Below, piece by piece: positions 22,210 through 35,300 of a stretch of DNA of 64,000 nt. The notes under the pieces were generated by a model, which was not told where the DNA came from, made no database searches, and saw nothing but the letters and a program-made list of their open reading frames with translations. Position numbers and translations under genes: made by a program. Numbering within the stretch: position 1 is the first letter of the stretch; each line of letters opens with the position of its first letter. The stretch covers positions 1,612,001-1,676,000 of the forward strand of contig JANFOG010000009.1 in the NCBI GenBank assembly GCA_024336345.1, in the 5' to 3' direction. Source of the stretch: Mariannaea sp. PMI_226 (Eukaryota; Ascomycota; Sordariomycetes; Hypocreales; Nectriaceae).

Positions 22210-25200
22210 CTAGACCTCCATCGTGTCTTCATCCTGAATTGCGCCGCTCATCATGGCGTCGGTGTTGCCATGCTCCTCGTTCATCGACATTTGCGAAGAC
22301 CCGTGATCCTCCCCCGTTTCCAGACCCTCGATGCTTGCCAACGCCCTGACAAACTTCTCCCGCTCGCCCTTGAGCGTCTCGCGCTTAGTTGCCGTCGCCT
22401 GGTCTTCCGCCATGAGCCTTTCATACACGCGTCCGGCATCAGGCCCCCGCAGACCAAGCTTCTCGTCGAGGTAGTGAGGGAGGGTTCTCTGGATAGTTGG
22501 GATCATGCCGTTGGTGACCTGCAACGCTACCATGTCCGCAAATCGCAGAGCGGCGAGGCGATAGTATCCTCTAACGTACGCGATAACCTCTACCTCCCTC
22601 TCGAACGGATCAGGGCCAATCTTGACCAGCTCTGCTTCGCGCTTCTTTTCCTCTTGGATCCGCTTCTCGTCGGTCAAGCTTTCCCAGGGAACCTGCGCTC
22701 TACCATCAAAGTAGCCAGCAGCCACCATCCTCATATGGTGCCTGAAACGAGTGAGGACAACCTGCTCATCCTTGCGGCATTGGTTGAATGCCTCACGGTT
22801 GATAGTAAAGAGTCCGTACGTCTCTAAGCGATAGACAGCTTCCAGGGCATCCCTGGTTTCTTGACGTTGGTCATCCAGATACTCCTTCAACAGCTTCCGT
22901 GACTCCTGGTAGATCAGACGCTTGTTTAGTCGTTCAAAGGATTTTTTCAAAGCCTCTATGAGCATATTATACAGTAGACACATAATCTGGTCCAGAAAAG
23001 CGACCATAGGTCCGTCCCAGGGAGCCATGGCTCGCTTGCACAGGTCATTGTAGACTTCCTCGGTGATGATATCAGGCATTCCAGCCCTAGTTTTGGACCG
23101 AATTTCATCTCGAACCTGGCGCAAGGTTCCAAATCCTCGTCCGATGTTGCTAAATTGAGTAAATGGAGGGGGAAACTCCTTTCGGCGCTGGGGCGGAGCA
23201 GGAGAAGGCCGAGGAGTAATACTCCCTCTCCCATCATCTGGCAGAGCCTGCCTGTTCCTATGTTGGCCGTTGACGGGGCTTGGGTTGGCAGCCAGTTCCG
23301 CCCGCTGTCGTTTGGCCGGAGTTCCTGGTGGTGCCATGCTTCGGCGCTTAGATGTTGGCGTGTTAACCGTGGTGACTGTGGACTCGGAGTCGGACTCATC
23401 GTCTGAGATTTCCATGACTGGAGTGTCGCTTGCATCCTTGAGGATGAACTTGGGCTTCATCTCAAGCAGGGATTCGCGAAAGTCATCCGGTAGCGATCCA
23501 AACCGCCTTGAGAATTGCGCAGGCTTCAACTCTGATCGAGCGAGCTCGCCAAACTCCATAACACTCGTTTGGACTTCGAGTTCGACATTTTTGGGGAGTT
23601 CTGGGAGTCTCCCGAGTTGCGTTATGATTCGTTCGAGGTGTTGCTTTAGGGTAAGCTTGATGTTGGGAAGGCTAAAATAGATGTTAGTATAACTTGTAAC
23701 ACGAATTTGAAATAGACATATGTGTTATGTCAGCTCGCTTACCTCTTTGCGAACTCCTCTCCAAGCCGTTCAGAGAGGTATGCCTTCAGCTTTTCTACAC
23801 CACATCGTTCACTAAAGCAATGGAAAGCGGATGGCCACCTGTCAAGAGAGTGGTCTTCGAATATGTGCTCCTCCCAGACCCGTAGTTCCTCTAGGTCTTT
23901 ACCTTGAGGTCGGGAGGTAATAAAATAACCGAGACCGGTCTGATGAGCCTCGCCTCTCATGATGGATAACCATTGGTCGTGATTGCCGCCCTCTGGAATC
24001 AGATCTGCCTTGGTGAGAACACCGATGGTGCGGTTGAGTGCTCCAAGCTTTCGGCACAGCCCAAAGGTTGATGAGTTCTCTGCATCGCTATTCATTGGCA
24101 TAGAGCAGAGAATTATGGCGGATGGGTGCTTGATGTAATCCTTGGATAAATTTCGGACCACACTGACCAAATAATCATCCCGGGCGTCGGCGGGATTCTG
24201 GAAGATGCCGGGCATGTCATAGAATGATAGGTCTGGAAGTTCAGGTCCCTTGATCTCGAGGGCGACGATGTTTGGAGAAAACTTTGCCGTGACCTCTTCT
24301 GCCGCTCGGTCAATCGGGGTGTTCATGGCGATTGAACCAGAGCCAGGAATGAAGAGCTTATGGCTCTTGTCATCGTTGAGGATGGCAATCTGGGCCCATC
24401 GTAGGACTTCCTCCACCTCATTCGCCTCATGCATGGTTTTGAATTCATGGGTTTTGCTGACGGGTAGCTTTCGCCAAGGGAAGAAGGGATCTTGATCGGT
24501 CACATCGTTCTCAGTAATATCCCTGCCAGGAGGAGGTTGGTATGAATACTCGGTTCGCAGCCACACACGGCACGACCATTCAGGATTTCGAGAAACGCGG
24601 ATATGAAGGGGACACCGAGTGCATGTGCCCTCGCTGCGAGGAAGCTCGAGGTGGGCGAGACCTGACATCAAGCTTGACTTGCCTGCTGACTGGTCACCAA
24701 CAAGGACCAGCTCCGGAAGTTGAACGTCGTGTGAGACGCCCAGCTGCTGGAGTTCACCAAGGGTGTCGTTGCATGCCTTCAACTTCTTCCCAATATCTTG
24801 AAAGGAGGTGTGAAAAAAAGATTCTGTGGGCTCAGCGCTTGCTGGGCTTTCAACTGCCATGTTGGCCACAGTTGGAGGTCGCATCCTCATTTCACGGAGC
24901 AAGGGCTCTGGCTCAGTCATGCGATCACTAGGAGTGGCTATATTTTTTTTTTTTTGAGTCAGTAACTATGTTCGTCGCTTTCATGAGGATTGTGGGGAGG
25001 GATGTTGGGAGTGATGATGATGATATTACTTACGAGCGTCAGAGCGTCCTTGCCGATAAAACGAGCGGTCGAGAGGAAGATACGAAGAACTATCACCGTA
25101 GTTTGACACGCTGGAGGATCCTCTCACAGGATTAGTGCGAGAGTCTGGAGGAGATGCAACATCGGTGGTTGAGTCGGGATCTCGCTTTATATTGGTGGTT

Positions 25201-25262
25201 GTGGTCATGTTGTGTTGATGATGCCGGCTGCCACCTGCACGACGCCTGGGAGTGTGCGCCAT
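22210..25262 (-). CDS. Dynamin-family GTPase
   Basis: Three exons give 961 residues: 25262-25034, 24937-23743 and 23671-22210. Introns are 96 bp (GTAAGT...TATAG) and 71 bp (GTAAGC...TTTAG, branch ACTAAC). The protein is a dynamin-like mechanochemical GTPase. The P-loop is GDQSAGKSS (157-165), the G3 motif DMPG (317-320) and the G4 motif TKAD (385-388). A long helical stalk follows. A GTPase effector-like region is seen near the C-terminus (YYRLAALRFADMVALQV onwards, then LMAEDQ). A disordered Ser/Pro-rich insert (about residues 530-650) separates GTPase and stalk. The first 80 residues are basic and disordered. It resembles the fungal Mx/dynamin-like group, not Vps1 or Dnm1, so its membrane target is uncertain. 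Confidence 0.9.
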
Positions 25263-26793
25263 TGTGTTGCTGTTTGAACCCCTTCACTCAGCGCTGATTG
25301 GAACGACCGTATTTAATAACCGGCGAATGAGTTGATAGCGATTTTTTTTTGGGGTTCTCTCTTCGCACCAAGGCGACTGAGAGCAAGGCAGTCCAAACTT
25401 GATGCTAAAGTGCAGCTGTGGTGGATCTGATTGATGCGATGGTTGCCAGGGGCGAAATAAACGAGAGGACAGAGAACCAGCACAAACGGAGTATGTTCAG
25501 AGATTGTCAAAGGGCAAAACACGACGTCAACGCTGGATTTCGCAAGGAAACAAGGTACAGGAATAGAAGCGAGCGAGATGCAAGTCGTTGCGAGAAGGAG
25601 ATGAAAAAAAAAGGTTGTTTTGATGTTTGATATTTGACGGTCAGTGGCCAAAGCAATCGTCGCGATGACACGCCCAGCGATTGGACCAGGCTCCTGCGCA
25701 ACACGGCCAATCGATAATTACTGTTAGGAACAGTGAACAATCATGTGACCTGCAGCCTCAGGGATCGTAATACAAATTGACCAATAAAGTCCAGCGCGAT
25801 TGATCATGGCAAACGATTCAAACCAAGTTGTTTATTGTATTTTTGCTATTTTCCTAGTTGCCATTACACGCTGTCCATCAAGCCGTGCCTTAACAGAAGT
25901 TAATGGCGCCAGGAGTTGAGCCTGTGCTGGTCGATGGTTTGGTGTCAAACTCATGGCAAAAAAAAAAAAAAAAAAAAGGATGTGGCTGGGGTCTGGCCAG
26001 GCAGCTGTCCCCCCCCCCCCCCCCCCCCCCCCGGAAAATGCACTGTAGAAGGCAAGCTTGAGTGGTTGCAGTGCAGTGCAGATGCTGTGCTTTGCTGCGC
26101 TCTTAGTGGCCACTGCCTTTGGATGTTCCTGGGCGGGCCGCCGTGTTTTAGTGGGGGCTTGGGGCAGGCGGGGCGAGTTTCTGTAGCAGCTCTCTCACCG
26201 TCGGTGTGCATGTTACAAGGAAGATTGGGACGGCTGAGGTGGTCTGAAGTGGGATGGCTTCACCGAGAGGAAATGAGTCGAGTAAGCGGACACCATGTCA
26301 CGTTCTCCTCGACGATGCGATGATAACTCCCGTTTAAATCAGAGATGGTCCCATAATATCTTTAAAAACAACCAAACACGATTCATTATATAATCAAAGC
26401 TCATTTCTTGACCATAGCCAACAGGCTACTATCTTGGTACTTTGGTACACCTATAACCATAGCCCATCATACACCCTGCTTAATTGCATAACATCTGGCA
26501 GCTACCCCTGTCCCCTTTTCCCCTTCACCGTTTTGCCCACCTTTGCGACCACCCAATAGCCCTATCGCCCAATCACCCCCGCCAAAACCGGCACCTGGGC
26601 CCCTCCCCCCCTTCCCCTCTCTCCCTAAACAGGCCAGCAAACAGCCAACTGACCAACCATCACCGCCTCGGTCTTCCTCACCTCTCGCATTATCACAAAA
26701 GGAGTATCCTTCTTGTGGCGATCATTTCTGATTCCTCTGGTTTTGCCGTCCTCTCAAGAAACCAAAAAAAACAACGACACATCTACCCTCACA
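25263..26793. promoter_or_regulatory. Shared upstream region of two divergent genes
   Basis: The dynamin-like gene starts at 25262 on the minus strand and the pyrophosphorylase-like gene at 26794 on the plus strand, so both promoters must lie here. The middle carries a 20-base poly-A (25958-25977) and a 24-base poly-C (26009-26032). The final 300 bases before 26794 are rich in C (CCCCTTCCCC, CCTCACC). No specific binding site is claimed. Confidence 0.5.
26009..26032. repeat. Poly-C tract, 24 bases
   Basis: Run of 24 cytosines about 30 bases after a 20-base poly-A tract. It matches the length of the tract at 19379-19402, which may reflect an assembly or read limit. Confidence 0.9.
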
Positions 26794-28321
26794 ATGTCCC
26801 TACACGTTCCTCTGGTGCATCGCTCAAGTCAGCAGGGCAACGGCGCCACCAAGGCCGTGATCCTGGTATAGCTTCAAAAACAACCACCCCTCCGCCTCGC
26901 TCTCCCTACCCGCTCTCCTTCAACTGACCCTATTTTTCTCCTCAGGTTGGTGGCCCTTCTAGAGGAACTCGCTTCCGTCCCCTTTCGCTCGACGTCCCAA
27001 AACCCCTTTTCGAAGTCGCCGGCCACCCCATCATCTGGCACTGCCTGTCTGCAGTCGCCCGTGTCCCCAACAAGCAGATCCAGGAGGTCTACATTATCGG
27101 TTACTACGACGAATCCGTCTTCCGCGACTTCATCAAGGACTCTGCAAAGGAATTCCCCTGGCTCACAATCAAGTACCTCCGCGAGTATGAGGCTCTTGGT
27201 ACCGCTGGTGGTCTCTACCACTTCCGCGACGCCATTCTTAAGGGTCGCCCCGAGCGCCTCTTCGTCCTGAATGCCGATGTCTGCTGCTCTTTCCCTCTCG
27301 AGGAGATGCTCCGCCTGTTCATTGAGAAGGATGCCGAGGCTGTAATTCTGGGCACCCGTGTCAGTGATGAGGCCGCCACCAACTTCGGATGCATCGTCTC
27401 CGACGCCCACACCCGCCGAGTGCTTCACTACGTCGAGAAGCCCGAATCCCGCATCAGCAACCTGATCAACTGTGGTGTTTACCTCTTCTCCACCGACGTC
27501 ATCTTCCCTTCTATCCGTTCCGCCATCAAGCGTCGTCTGGACCGCCCCTCGCGCCTCGTCTCCTACCCTTCCTCCGACAACCTAGAAAACAGCTTCATCT
27601 TGCCAGACGACGACGATGATGAGGAGGGCAAGAAGAACGAGGTGATTCGTCTGGAGCAGGACATTCTTGGTGACATGGCCGATAGCAAGCAGTTCTTCGT
27701 CTACGAGACCAAGGATTTCTGGCGCCAGATCAAGACTGCCGGCTCTGCTGTCCCTGCCAACGCCCTCTACCTGCAGAAGGCTGCCCAGTCTGGCAGCGAG
27801 GAGCTCGCTCAGCCTAGCGCCAACATTGTGCCCCCCGTCTTTATTCACCCTACCGCCGACGTTCACCCCACCGCCAAGCTGGGTCCCAACGTGAGCATTG
27901 GTCCTCGTGTGCATATCGGCGCCGGTGCCCGCGTCAAGGAGAGTGTTGTGTTGGAGGATTCGGAGATCAAGCACGACGCCTGCGTGCTGTACTCGATTAT
28001 CGGCTGGGGCAGCCGCGTCGGCGCATGGGCCCGTGTTGAGGGCACACCTACTCCCGTAGGAAGCCACTCTACCAGCATCATCAAGAACGGCGTCAAGGTC
28101 CAGAGCATCACTATTCTCGGCAAGGACTGCGGTGTTGGCGATGAGGTTCGCGTCCAAAACTGTATCTGCCTGCCCTATAAGGAGCTGAAGCGAGTAAGTG
28201 CCTCTTAACTTTCAACCCCCTAAACTTTTCCCCTTTCTACCGTGTTCTTTCGGTTGTAAAGATTTAAATCAGTCTGATGCTAACGCTGTCCCAGGATGTC
28301 ACTAATGAAGTCATCATGTAA
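26794..28321 (+). CDS. GDP-mannose pyrophosphorylase alpha-like (GMPPA)
   Basis: Three exons give 448 residues: 26794-26865, 26946-28193 and 28295-28321, with introns of 80 and 101 bp. The N-terminal nucleotidyltransferase domain shows VILVGGPSRGTRFRPLS (22-38) and DVPKPLFEVAGHPI. The GGPxxGTRFRPLS form is characteristic of the alpha paralogue, which binds GDP-mannose and restrains the catalytic beta subunit in animals. A C-terminal left-handed beta-helix of hexapeptides follows (IHPTADVHPTAKLGPNVSIG). The last exon is only nine codons long (DVTNEVIM and stop) and supplies the conserved family C-terminus; without it the frame ends at an unrelated VSAS. The first intron splits the signature motif. 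The protein acts in the cytosol on GDP-mannose supply for glycoproteins, GPI anchors and wall mannan. Confidence 0.92.
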
Positions 28322-29143
28322 GCGGGGTGTTACAACATTCCGCAATACCAAAGAATAAGGAGAGGGCTATCCCTTTTCTTTCTCTCATTCCATTTTCATG
28401 TTCAACAAAATTGGAAGCAACTCCACCCCAGAGGCGCTTTATAGAATTAATGATGGTGTTTACCGGTGCCTCTCAATAAGAAACAGTTGAGATTGGCATC
28501 ATTTCTTGCTGACTGTCGTGAGGACAGTCCGATTATAAGCAGAAATACGGAAATCCAGAAAAGCAAATTATTGGGAGCGAAAAAAATAGACATCTATTTC
28601 CGTTCGTACATGTATCCCGTCTCCGTGATTCAAGTCGAAAAGCTTGGTGAGCGCTGCTCGAACAAGCCCGCCGCCCTTCTTCTAATAAAGAAGCAATATC
28701 AATCCAAAGAAAAAAAAATGTATGTGTGAATCTATCCTACCATCCCTCCTTCCAACCAAGCCGCCAAAGCAACGACTGGTACATTTATGTGGTATCTTAT
28801 GCGCGCCTTTGCTCGCCATCCCTGACCTAGATACACAACCATGATGAATATTTCCCGTCTATTCCCAAAAAAAGGGAAGTCTTTCCTTTTTTTTTTGTAT
28901 TCTTTCCATTGTCCAAAATGTATCGACCACATCTAGGATCTAGTGTGTTCTAAGTATATAGCTGTTTATATACGAAAATGTTGCGTGTCATGACATCGTT
29001 GCAGTTCGTGAGTAAGACATTCCAGATGCTGATCACCCTGCACCTGAATGACTACAATTTTTTTTTTGAGAAAGTTTGCAGAAAAGTTTTCCCTTGCGTA
29101 GTTTGTTTGTTCTATTGGTGTGTTCGTATGTGGGAAACGAGAG
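28322..29143. other. Intergenic region between convergent genes
   Basis: Tail-to-tail spacer of about 820 bp between the pyrophosphorylase-like gene and the nucleotide-sugar transporter. It should contain both 3' untranslated regions. No gene is supported. Confidence 0.5.
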
Positions 29144-30825
29144 TTAATCCTCTCTCTTGAGGTTGCTTCGGCTTTGCTGTCGGGCCAACATTGGACTGCT
29201 TGGTCGACTCGTAGTCGATGCCGTGTTGTCATAGGGCGCCAGAGTCATGCGAGTGGAGTGTATGGTTCCGCGTGGGGTGTAGACGTGCTCAATAGCAGGT
29301 TTCTCAAATTTGGCAATCGAGATCGGAAGAGGGCGATGTCGGTCTGAGCTGCTGTAAATATAGGTTGACAGCAGAACCAACGATGTACCAAAGAGGAACT
29401 ATAAAGCAAGTCAGAAACTGGCCCCAAGATACGAAAGAAATCTTGAGCTTAGAAAACCTACTGTGAAAGAAACCTTGAAGTCGAACATGAATACGCTGAA
29501 CACGAAGCTGACAACAATGCTAATGCTTGTTGCAAAGTTTTTGACAATGTTGTCAGTATCACGAATGACAACACTTGCCAACATTCCTCCGACAGCCTGC
29601 AGCACAACGGCAGTCCACACAACCCAGTTGTATCCCTCAAAGAAGCCATGTTCGCTGATACCGCTTCCATCCTGGAAAAATACTCCGCCCAAAAGCGCAG
29701 CAAAAAGCGAATAGAAGCTGAGCTGAACGTTACGAATCCAGACGCTAGCCTGTGAAGGACTTTCTTTCAGTAGCTTCTCGAAATAAACACCAGTCAGACC
29801 AGAGACAGAGGCAGCTACAAGGACAGAGCTTAGGCCAACAGAATAATCCATATACGGATCTGGTGGCGGCAGGTCATGGTCGATCCCTTGGTAAGTAGCT
29901 GAGCGCTTCGCAATGTGCGCAGCAGCACCACCCAGGTCGACAGGTGCATGGCCTAGCTCATGGAGAGATCGGGGAAAGAAATGATCTGACATGTCGTGAA
30001 GCAGAGGATAGTTATTTGAAGAAGAGCTGGACTGTGGGGCGGAGACGATGCACACTCCAGCAGTAAGGATAACAAGAGCTAGCCATCGCCTGGGCCCAAG
30101 ATGACGACGGAGGAGAATGACGCTAAAGAGAGCAGTGATAAGAATCTTTGAAAATAGTTAGTCATGATTGAGCTTGCCTGAGGAGACACAGGTCGGTCAG
30201 CCCAAAGAGAAGAGGTGTCTTCCACAAACATACCTTGAGCTGGTATAGGATCTGAAAGTGAACAGCATCTAGATTGCCGATGGCAACATATTGCAAAAGA
30301 TTTTGGAGAGTATAAAATGCAGCAATCAGAGCGAGCTTCCATCCATCACCGGCAAACACAGAGTTGTAAATCTGCTCGAAAAGGACGGTAGCAGGGGTTG
30401 TGGGAGCGAGAGTTTTGGAGGTTTCGTATATAGCCAAGCTAAGGGAGACGGCGAGTTTGATAACTTCATTGAGGAAGACGGCAGTGGAGGTAAAATATCG
30501 ATGGTCGCCTGTTGGGGGCATAACACGAGAATAATGCATAATCTAACATAAATTATAGCGGTTAGCATTGCCATGATCAAGTGAGAGAGGGGTTAAGGTC
30601 AAGGGAGATCCAGGGCTTACCAAGATTAGGGCCGAGTTTTGAAAGGTCAACTAGTAGATCACGAAGTCAGCAATTGGACAACATTACAGGGTCATTACCA
30701 GGTCCTAGAATGGCAATTGAAGATGGGAAGCGTACCATGACCAGTGACCATTGTTTTTTTGTGAGATTAAGTACGTTGCGTGAGCCTGGCGCACCATGGC
30801 GCGGGTATTTCTCAAGGAGAGCCAT
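29144..30825 (-). CDS. Nucleotide-sugar transporter, SLC35A type
   Basis: Five exons give 455 residues: 30825-30736, 30650-30621, 30542-30234, 30145-29462 and 29398-29144. The second exon is only 30 nt and encodes LTFQNSALIL, a conserved core block of UDP-sugar/CMP-sialate transporters; the third opens with IMHYSR, matching the family's following block. QLK joined to ILITALFSVILL across intron 3 also matches the family. About ten membrane helices are expected, exchanging a nucleotide sugar for UMP/GMP across the Golgi membrane; UDP-galactose or UDP-N-acetylglucosamine are the likeliest substrates. A His/Pro-rich loop of about 80 residues lies in the middle, and the C-terminus is a Ser/Thr/Arg-rich cytosolic tail. 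The start at 30825 gives a short N-terminus (MALLEKYPRHGAPGSRN). Confidence 0.9.
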
Positions 30826-31529
30826 GACGCACACGATTGCACAAAAAACAGGTCTGTGCAAGAGACGTGATGATGGAGAGTGTTTCAATGTGCGATGGCG
30901 TGTTGTTTTTGATCGAATGAAGAGAAATGTTAGGCCGTGCCTGTGAGACGTTGATAAGGTTTCGCGAATTCGGTCAATGTAAATCAGTTGAATTGAATGC
31001 GCGCTCGCTGGATTGGTAGAACTTCGCAAACCGGCCCTGTTCGCGGCGGCGACGGTGTTGATGCGACGTGAAGAACCTAGGGAGGTTGGGCAAGCGAAAG
31101 ATTGAGGGAGTGGTGATGGTGCGTGTTGTCGGTTATTTGACCGAGGTAAGTAAGGGTCCGTCGGCAGACGCAACGATAGAGAGCTGCTAAGGCTTGGGAG
31201 TTGTTGTATTGGCAATTGTTGAGGAGTGTCGTGGTATCTGCGAAGTCGCTTTTGTTGTGGAATAGTGGAATTTGAGTAGCGACGTTCCAGGGGGGTGGTG
31301 AAGGTCAAATCGCTGGGGGGAGGAGGGAAGCTGGACCACGTCAGGAAGAAGAAAAAAAGAGAGGCAGAGAGAATAATATGATGGAAATGGGGGTGAGGGA
31401 GGCGAAAGAGACAGGAAACAAAAGAAACAAACAGGAATGAAGATTAAAGGAGGGGAAGGGACATGAGTAGAAATGATGGCTGAGGATTGGAGGTTAGAGG
31501 TGGAGGACGTGCTCACTTTGCTGCAGTAA

Positions 31530-31720
31530 TTAAGGGTACCTACCTAGGTAAAAGGTAGGGTAGTTAGGTACAGCAGATAGGTGGACACCTGACAGTATGC
31601 ACAGTAATAAGGTGGTGGACCTAGTTAGAGGGGGGAAGAACCTAACTACCTAGGTACAGTACGTAAGGTCAAACCTACTACTACGGGTAGGCAGGCAGGG
31701 TAAGGCAGGTACTACCACCT
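31530..31720. repeat. TACCTA / TAGGTA motif cluster
   Basis: Many copies of TACCTA, its complement TAGGTA and the palindrome TACCTAGGTA occur in a short stretch (for example at about 31538-31555 and 31640-31655). Similar clusters occur elsewhere in this window. Confidence 0.75.
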
Positions 31721-32269
31721 TAAGTCCCTTTGAGCAGCTACGGGAAGTAAAATGCTTACAAAAAGGGCAAGGCTCACCAAGCCAACTGGGGGTGAAGGAA
31801 GGAGCAAAACGCCACGACAGCCTGCAAGCTTCGGCAGAGTCCTGCAGAATCTGCAGAATCTGCAGAGCCAGTCGGAGTAATAAAGCCAAGGATTGGATTA
31901 GATTGGATTGGAAAATACGGGAAAGATTACGGAATACCGTATGTAGGCACCTAGCCTACCTAGTTGGGATGTATTCGTGTCCTATGTCGGCATGTGTGCA
32001 CTTGTAGATATCCATGATGGATTTTGTCAAACTGCGGTGGGAGGAAAGCACCTTTTTTCCATTACCTCACTGCATGTATCAATGAAACCATGGTCTACAG
32101 TGGTCGCGTTTGCTCCCGGGGAGAAACGAGAGGCGACCTGCAGGCCACGGTTCGAGACATGGAGATGCAGACGCAGGCAATCATTCGCCCAGTCGCCCAT
32201 TCCGCGCGCCGCCAGTCGTCGGTCTGTCGCATGTGGTTTGGTTCGGTTTGCGCCGTGGGCTTTTTTTTC

Positions 32270-32310
32270 TTAAGCCCCCCCTCCTCCTTAACCCCCCCTC
32301 CTCCTTAACC
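32270..32310. repeat. 17-bp C-rich direct repeat
   Basis: The unit CCCCCCCTCCTCCTTAA occurs twice in tandem, preceded by a poly-T run and followed by further C/T-rich sequence. Confidence 0.75.
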
Positions 32311-35300
32311 CCCTCTCCCCTCCGTCCCCCTCCAGGAGCAGGCCCTTCTCGGGTCAGCTCCAGAGGGGCGAGGCATCGAGTGCGATTGGTTTAGCGGACG
32401 TGGGGATGCGTCCAGGCTGTGCCAGACTTGGGTGACTTGGACAGGGGCAAGCAGGGGCAATGACAGGGCCAGGCCTGCACGGCTGTTTTCGTTTCCCCGA
32501 CTTTTGTTAACAATGCGATGCGATGCCTTTCAAGGCAGGTTTCGCGTAGGGAGTTCAACTGGACGAGTGCTATGCCATGACATGCCTTTGGACGAGGCTT
32601 TTGCTTCATGGCGCTGATTCTCATGTTACAAACACGACTAATATCTCCAAATTCAAACTCGATCATGTAGCTAATTGTTTTTTATTATTAAAGAAGAAAA
32701 ACAAACTCTCTTTCCTTTCCGTTTTTTTCTTGCACTGTTTGCTTGTTCCTCTACCAGGGGGGACTGTGGAGCTGATATATATCCCTGGTTCTACTCCCCT
32801 CCTCCCCCTCGACGCTATGGTCCGCCGCGGGCGCGCAGAAGACAATGCGCGCCCATGACAGCCACCACGCACGACGATGGCCATCAAAATGGCCCAATCA
32901 ACAGCCTGTACTATTCAGAAGCCCTGTCAATTCTGGTTCCATTGTCGCAGCCTCTTGTCGAGAATCAATTTTCGTGGCTTGCCGCAGTTCCTCGAATCAA
33001 CCAGTAATCAGTTAAATTAAATTATTTACAGTATTGCCAGTGAGTTCTTAATCTGAGTGCTTACTTCGTACTATGTAAGGTAGTAAGAATGGATAATTAC
33101 CCAAATTTGCCAATGTCCCTACTGGCAACAGATTACCGTCCCCTTCTCGTTGCCTTCACGTATCAGGAAGCACAGGATGCGACAGACCTGTGACGAACCT
33201 GGACCAAGCTGGCCTGGGCTCACGTGCTCGGAAACTCGGCAGAGGGGAACGAGGGACACAAAGGAAAAAGACGTGGGCAACGATAGTCACCCGACTGACG
33301 TCGGGTCTCAAGCCAAACAGATTGATCTGCTCTGTTGCAGTTGCAGTTGCAGTCGATCACCTGTCCGTCCTCCACTGCACCACCCTTCACCAGCTGAAAA
33401 CAAAAAGGACCTGTGGACGTTCAGGGCACAGTTAGACAGGAATACCACAATACTGATAATTATCAACGTACGTCTCAGTTTTTGGGCTGACGCCTACAGG
33501 GCTCATCCTTGTTCGCCTTAGGCACTGGGGGAAGGGGGGAGGGGGGAGGGGGAAGGAGGAGTACATGTAGCTGTCAGAGCAAAGGTTGAAAGAAACATTG
33601 ATACCACAGCGATCGCTTCCTGCCTTGTCTTAAGTTGAGCATCGGCCCTCAAGCTAGTTTTTCTGGTACAGCAGTGCACCGTACATATCACTGTGGGTGC
33701 GGGTTCTATGGTGTTCTTAGCCATCTCGTGTGTATTGCTTTTTCAACGGTGCCACAATATTTGTTGATCCAATCCAATTTCTTGGGCACTCATCTTGCGG
33801 TGACGAACATGACAGACTGCGAACCCCATCTACATTTACACGTGGCGCGGCCCAGCAGTTCGCCTCGGCCCTGTCCTGTCCTGCCCCCTCCCCCCTTTCC
33901 CCCGTCTTCTTCCTTGGAGAACGACGTTGCTTTGGACCAGTGCACGGTGGTCATCACGTTCATATCCCACGAGGGAACCCATTGACCGTTAGGGCTAATC
34001 TTCCAGGGCCATTGATGCATTCAATATTTGACCAAGACGGAGTAGTGCCTAGATTAGTGATGAATCAATGCCAGTTTTTCTTTTCACAGCATCAGATGAT
34101 TGACCCATTTGAGCAAACAGAGACAACAAGTAATACAGTGCTAGAATTGTTGCGACCCATGATTGACCTAACACTTCGGAGCGTCTTGCCCAAGCCAGTA
34201 TAGCCCTCCGCCTCCGGCCCGCTGATCCTCGGCCGTCATCCGTCCACTGCCGTACCTTACTGGATAGAGGTTCTCCCCGCAGTCATTTTGGAGCCTCCCC
34301 AGATCTCCCACCAAAATTACTACCCTGCTGGCACCAAGCTATTTCCCGTTGTGACCTCGTGGATCTTAATTTTGGAGTTTCCACATTCCTCTTGCCACTG
34401 ATTCTCCATAATATGAGCCTTCATAATACTCGTCTTGGCTGCTTTCTTGCTTGGCTACTTGGTTGCCTGATTGCCTGATTGATGAACTGGTTACCAGAGC
34501 AGGACATCGTGTTTTCCACGAGAATAATTCTTTCCCTTCACATACAGGATTATTGATTGGCCTAGTTGGCTGCTTTCTGATTTGCCCAGTGCTTCCATGT
34601 TCGTATCTCTTCCCCAACTGCCGACTTCCGCCGACCTTGCACATGTGTGAGTGACCACGTGCTCATCCACGTTGCCTTCAAGAACCAACACGATCACCAC
34701 CTTCGCAAAACCCGATACAAGGCAACCATCTATTATTTACAACACGTAGCAAGTTCGTTGTTCCTCCAAGGTCGTAGATCTTGCGTGACCTGGTGGTATT
34801 CCACCTTCAAGCCTACCGGCATCGTTCTTCAGGGTGACTTCCTCCTCATTCTAGATGTTCTCGCTTGTCCTTACCACCACCCATCACCCACCGCCTATAT
34901 GCCGCCTTCTGCATGACTGTAAGATAGGTACAGCTCAAATCCGCTGGGGCCAGCCGTATATTGAACTCTGCCAATGCTGTGTTGAACGTGACGTTGAGAT
35001 GCCGGGGAATGTAGGCTTGTTAGCTCCGGCATTGCACTACCTTCAAGCAACGTAATCAATGCATGAGCAAATCCTAAAAAGTGTGACACCATGCCACTTG
35101 ACATTCACTTTCATCACCGCTGTACTCATTCAACTTGATAATCCTCTATTTTTGCGACTCTCATCCGACAGGACGTCACACTCAACTATCAGATAGTGAA
35201 CACACCTTCAACCATCTTTCGACATCCGACTATGTCTGTTCTCGAAACTGTTATCTTAGCTCATCAAATCGTACCGCCCGTACAACCAATCTCGAAATTT

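Noticed and set aside
22201..22827. A 208-codon plus-strand frame
   Set aside because: Antisense to the stalk and effector-like domain of the dynamin-like protein.
27582..28157. A 191-codon minus-strand frame
   Set aside because: Antisense to the beta-helix domain of the pyrophosphorylase-like protein, and caused by codon bias.
30667..31308. A 213-codon minus-strand frame starting at 31308
   Set aside because: Only its last part from the Met at 30825 is coding (exon 1 of the nucleotide-sugar transporter); the upstream part is Ser/Thr/Arg-rich leader sequence.
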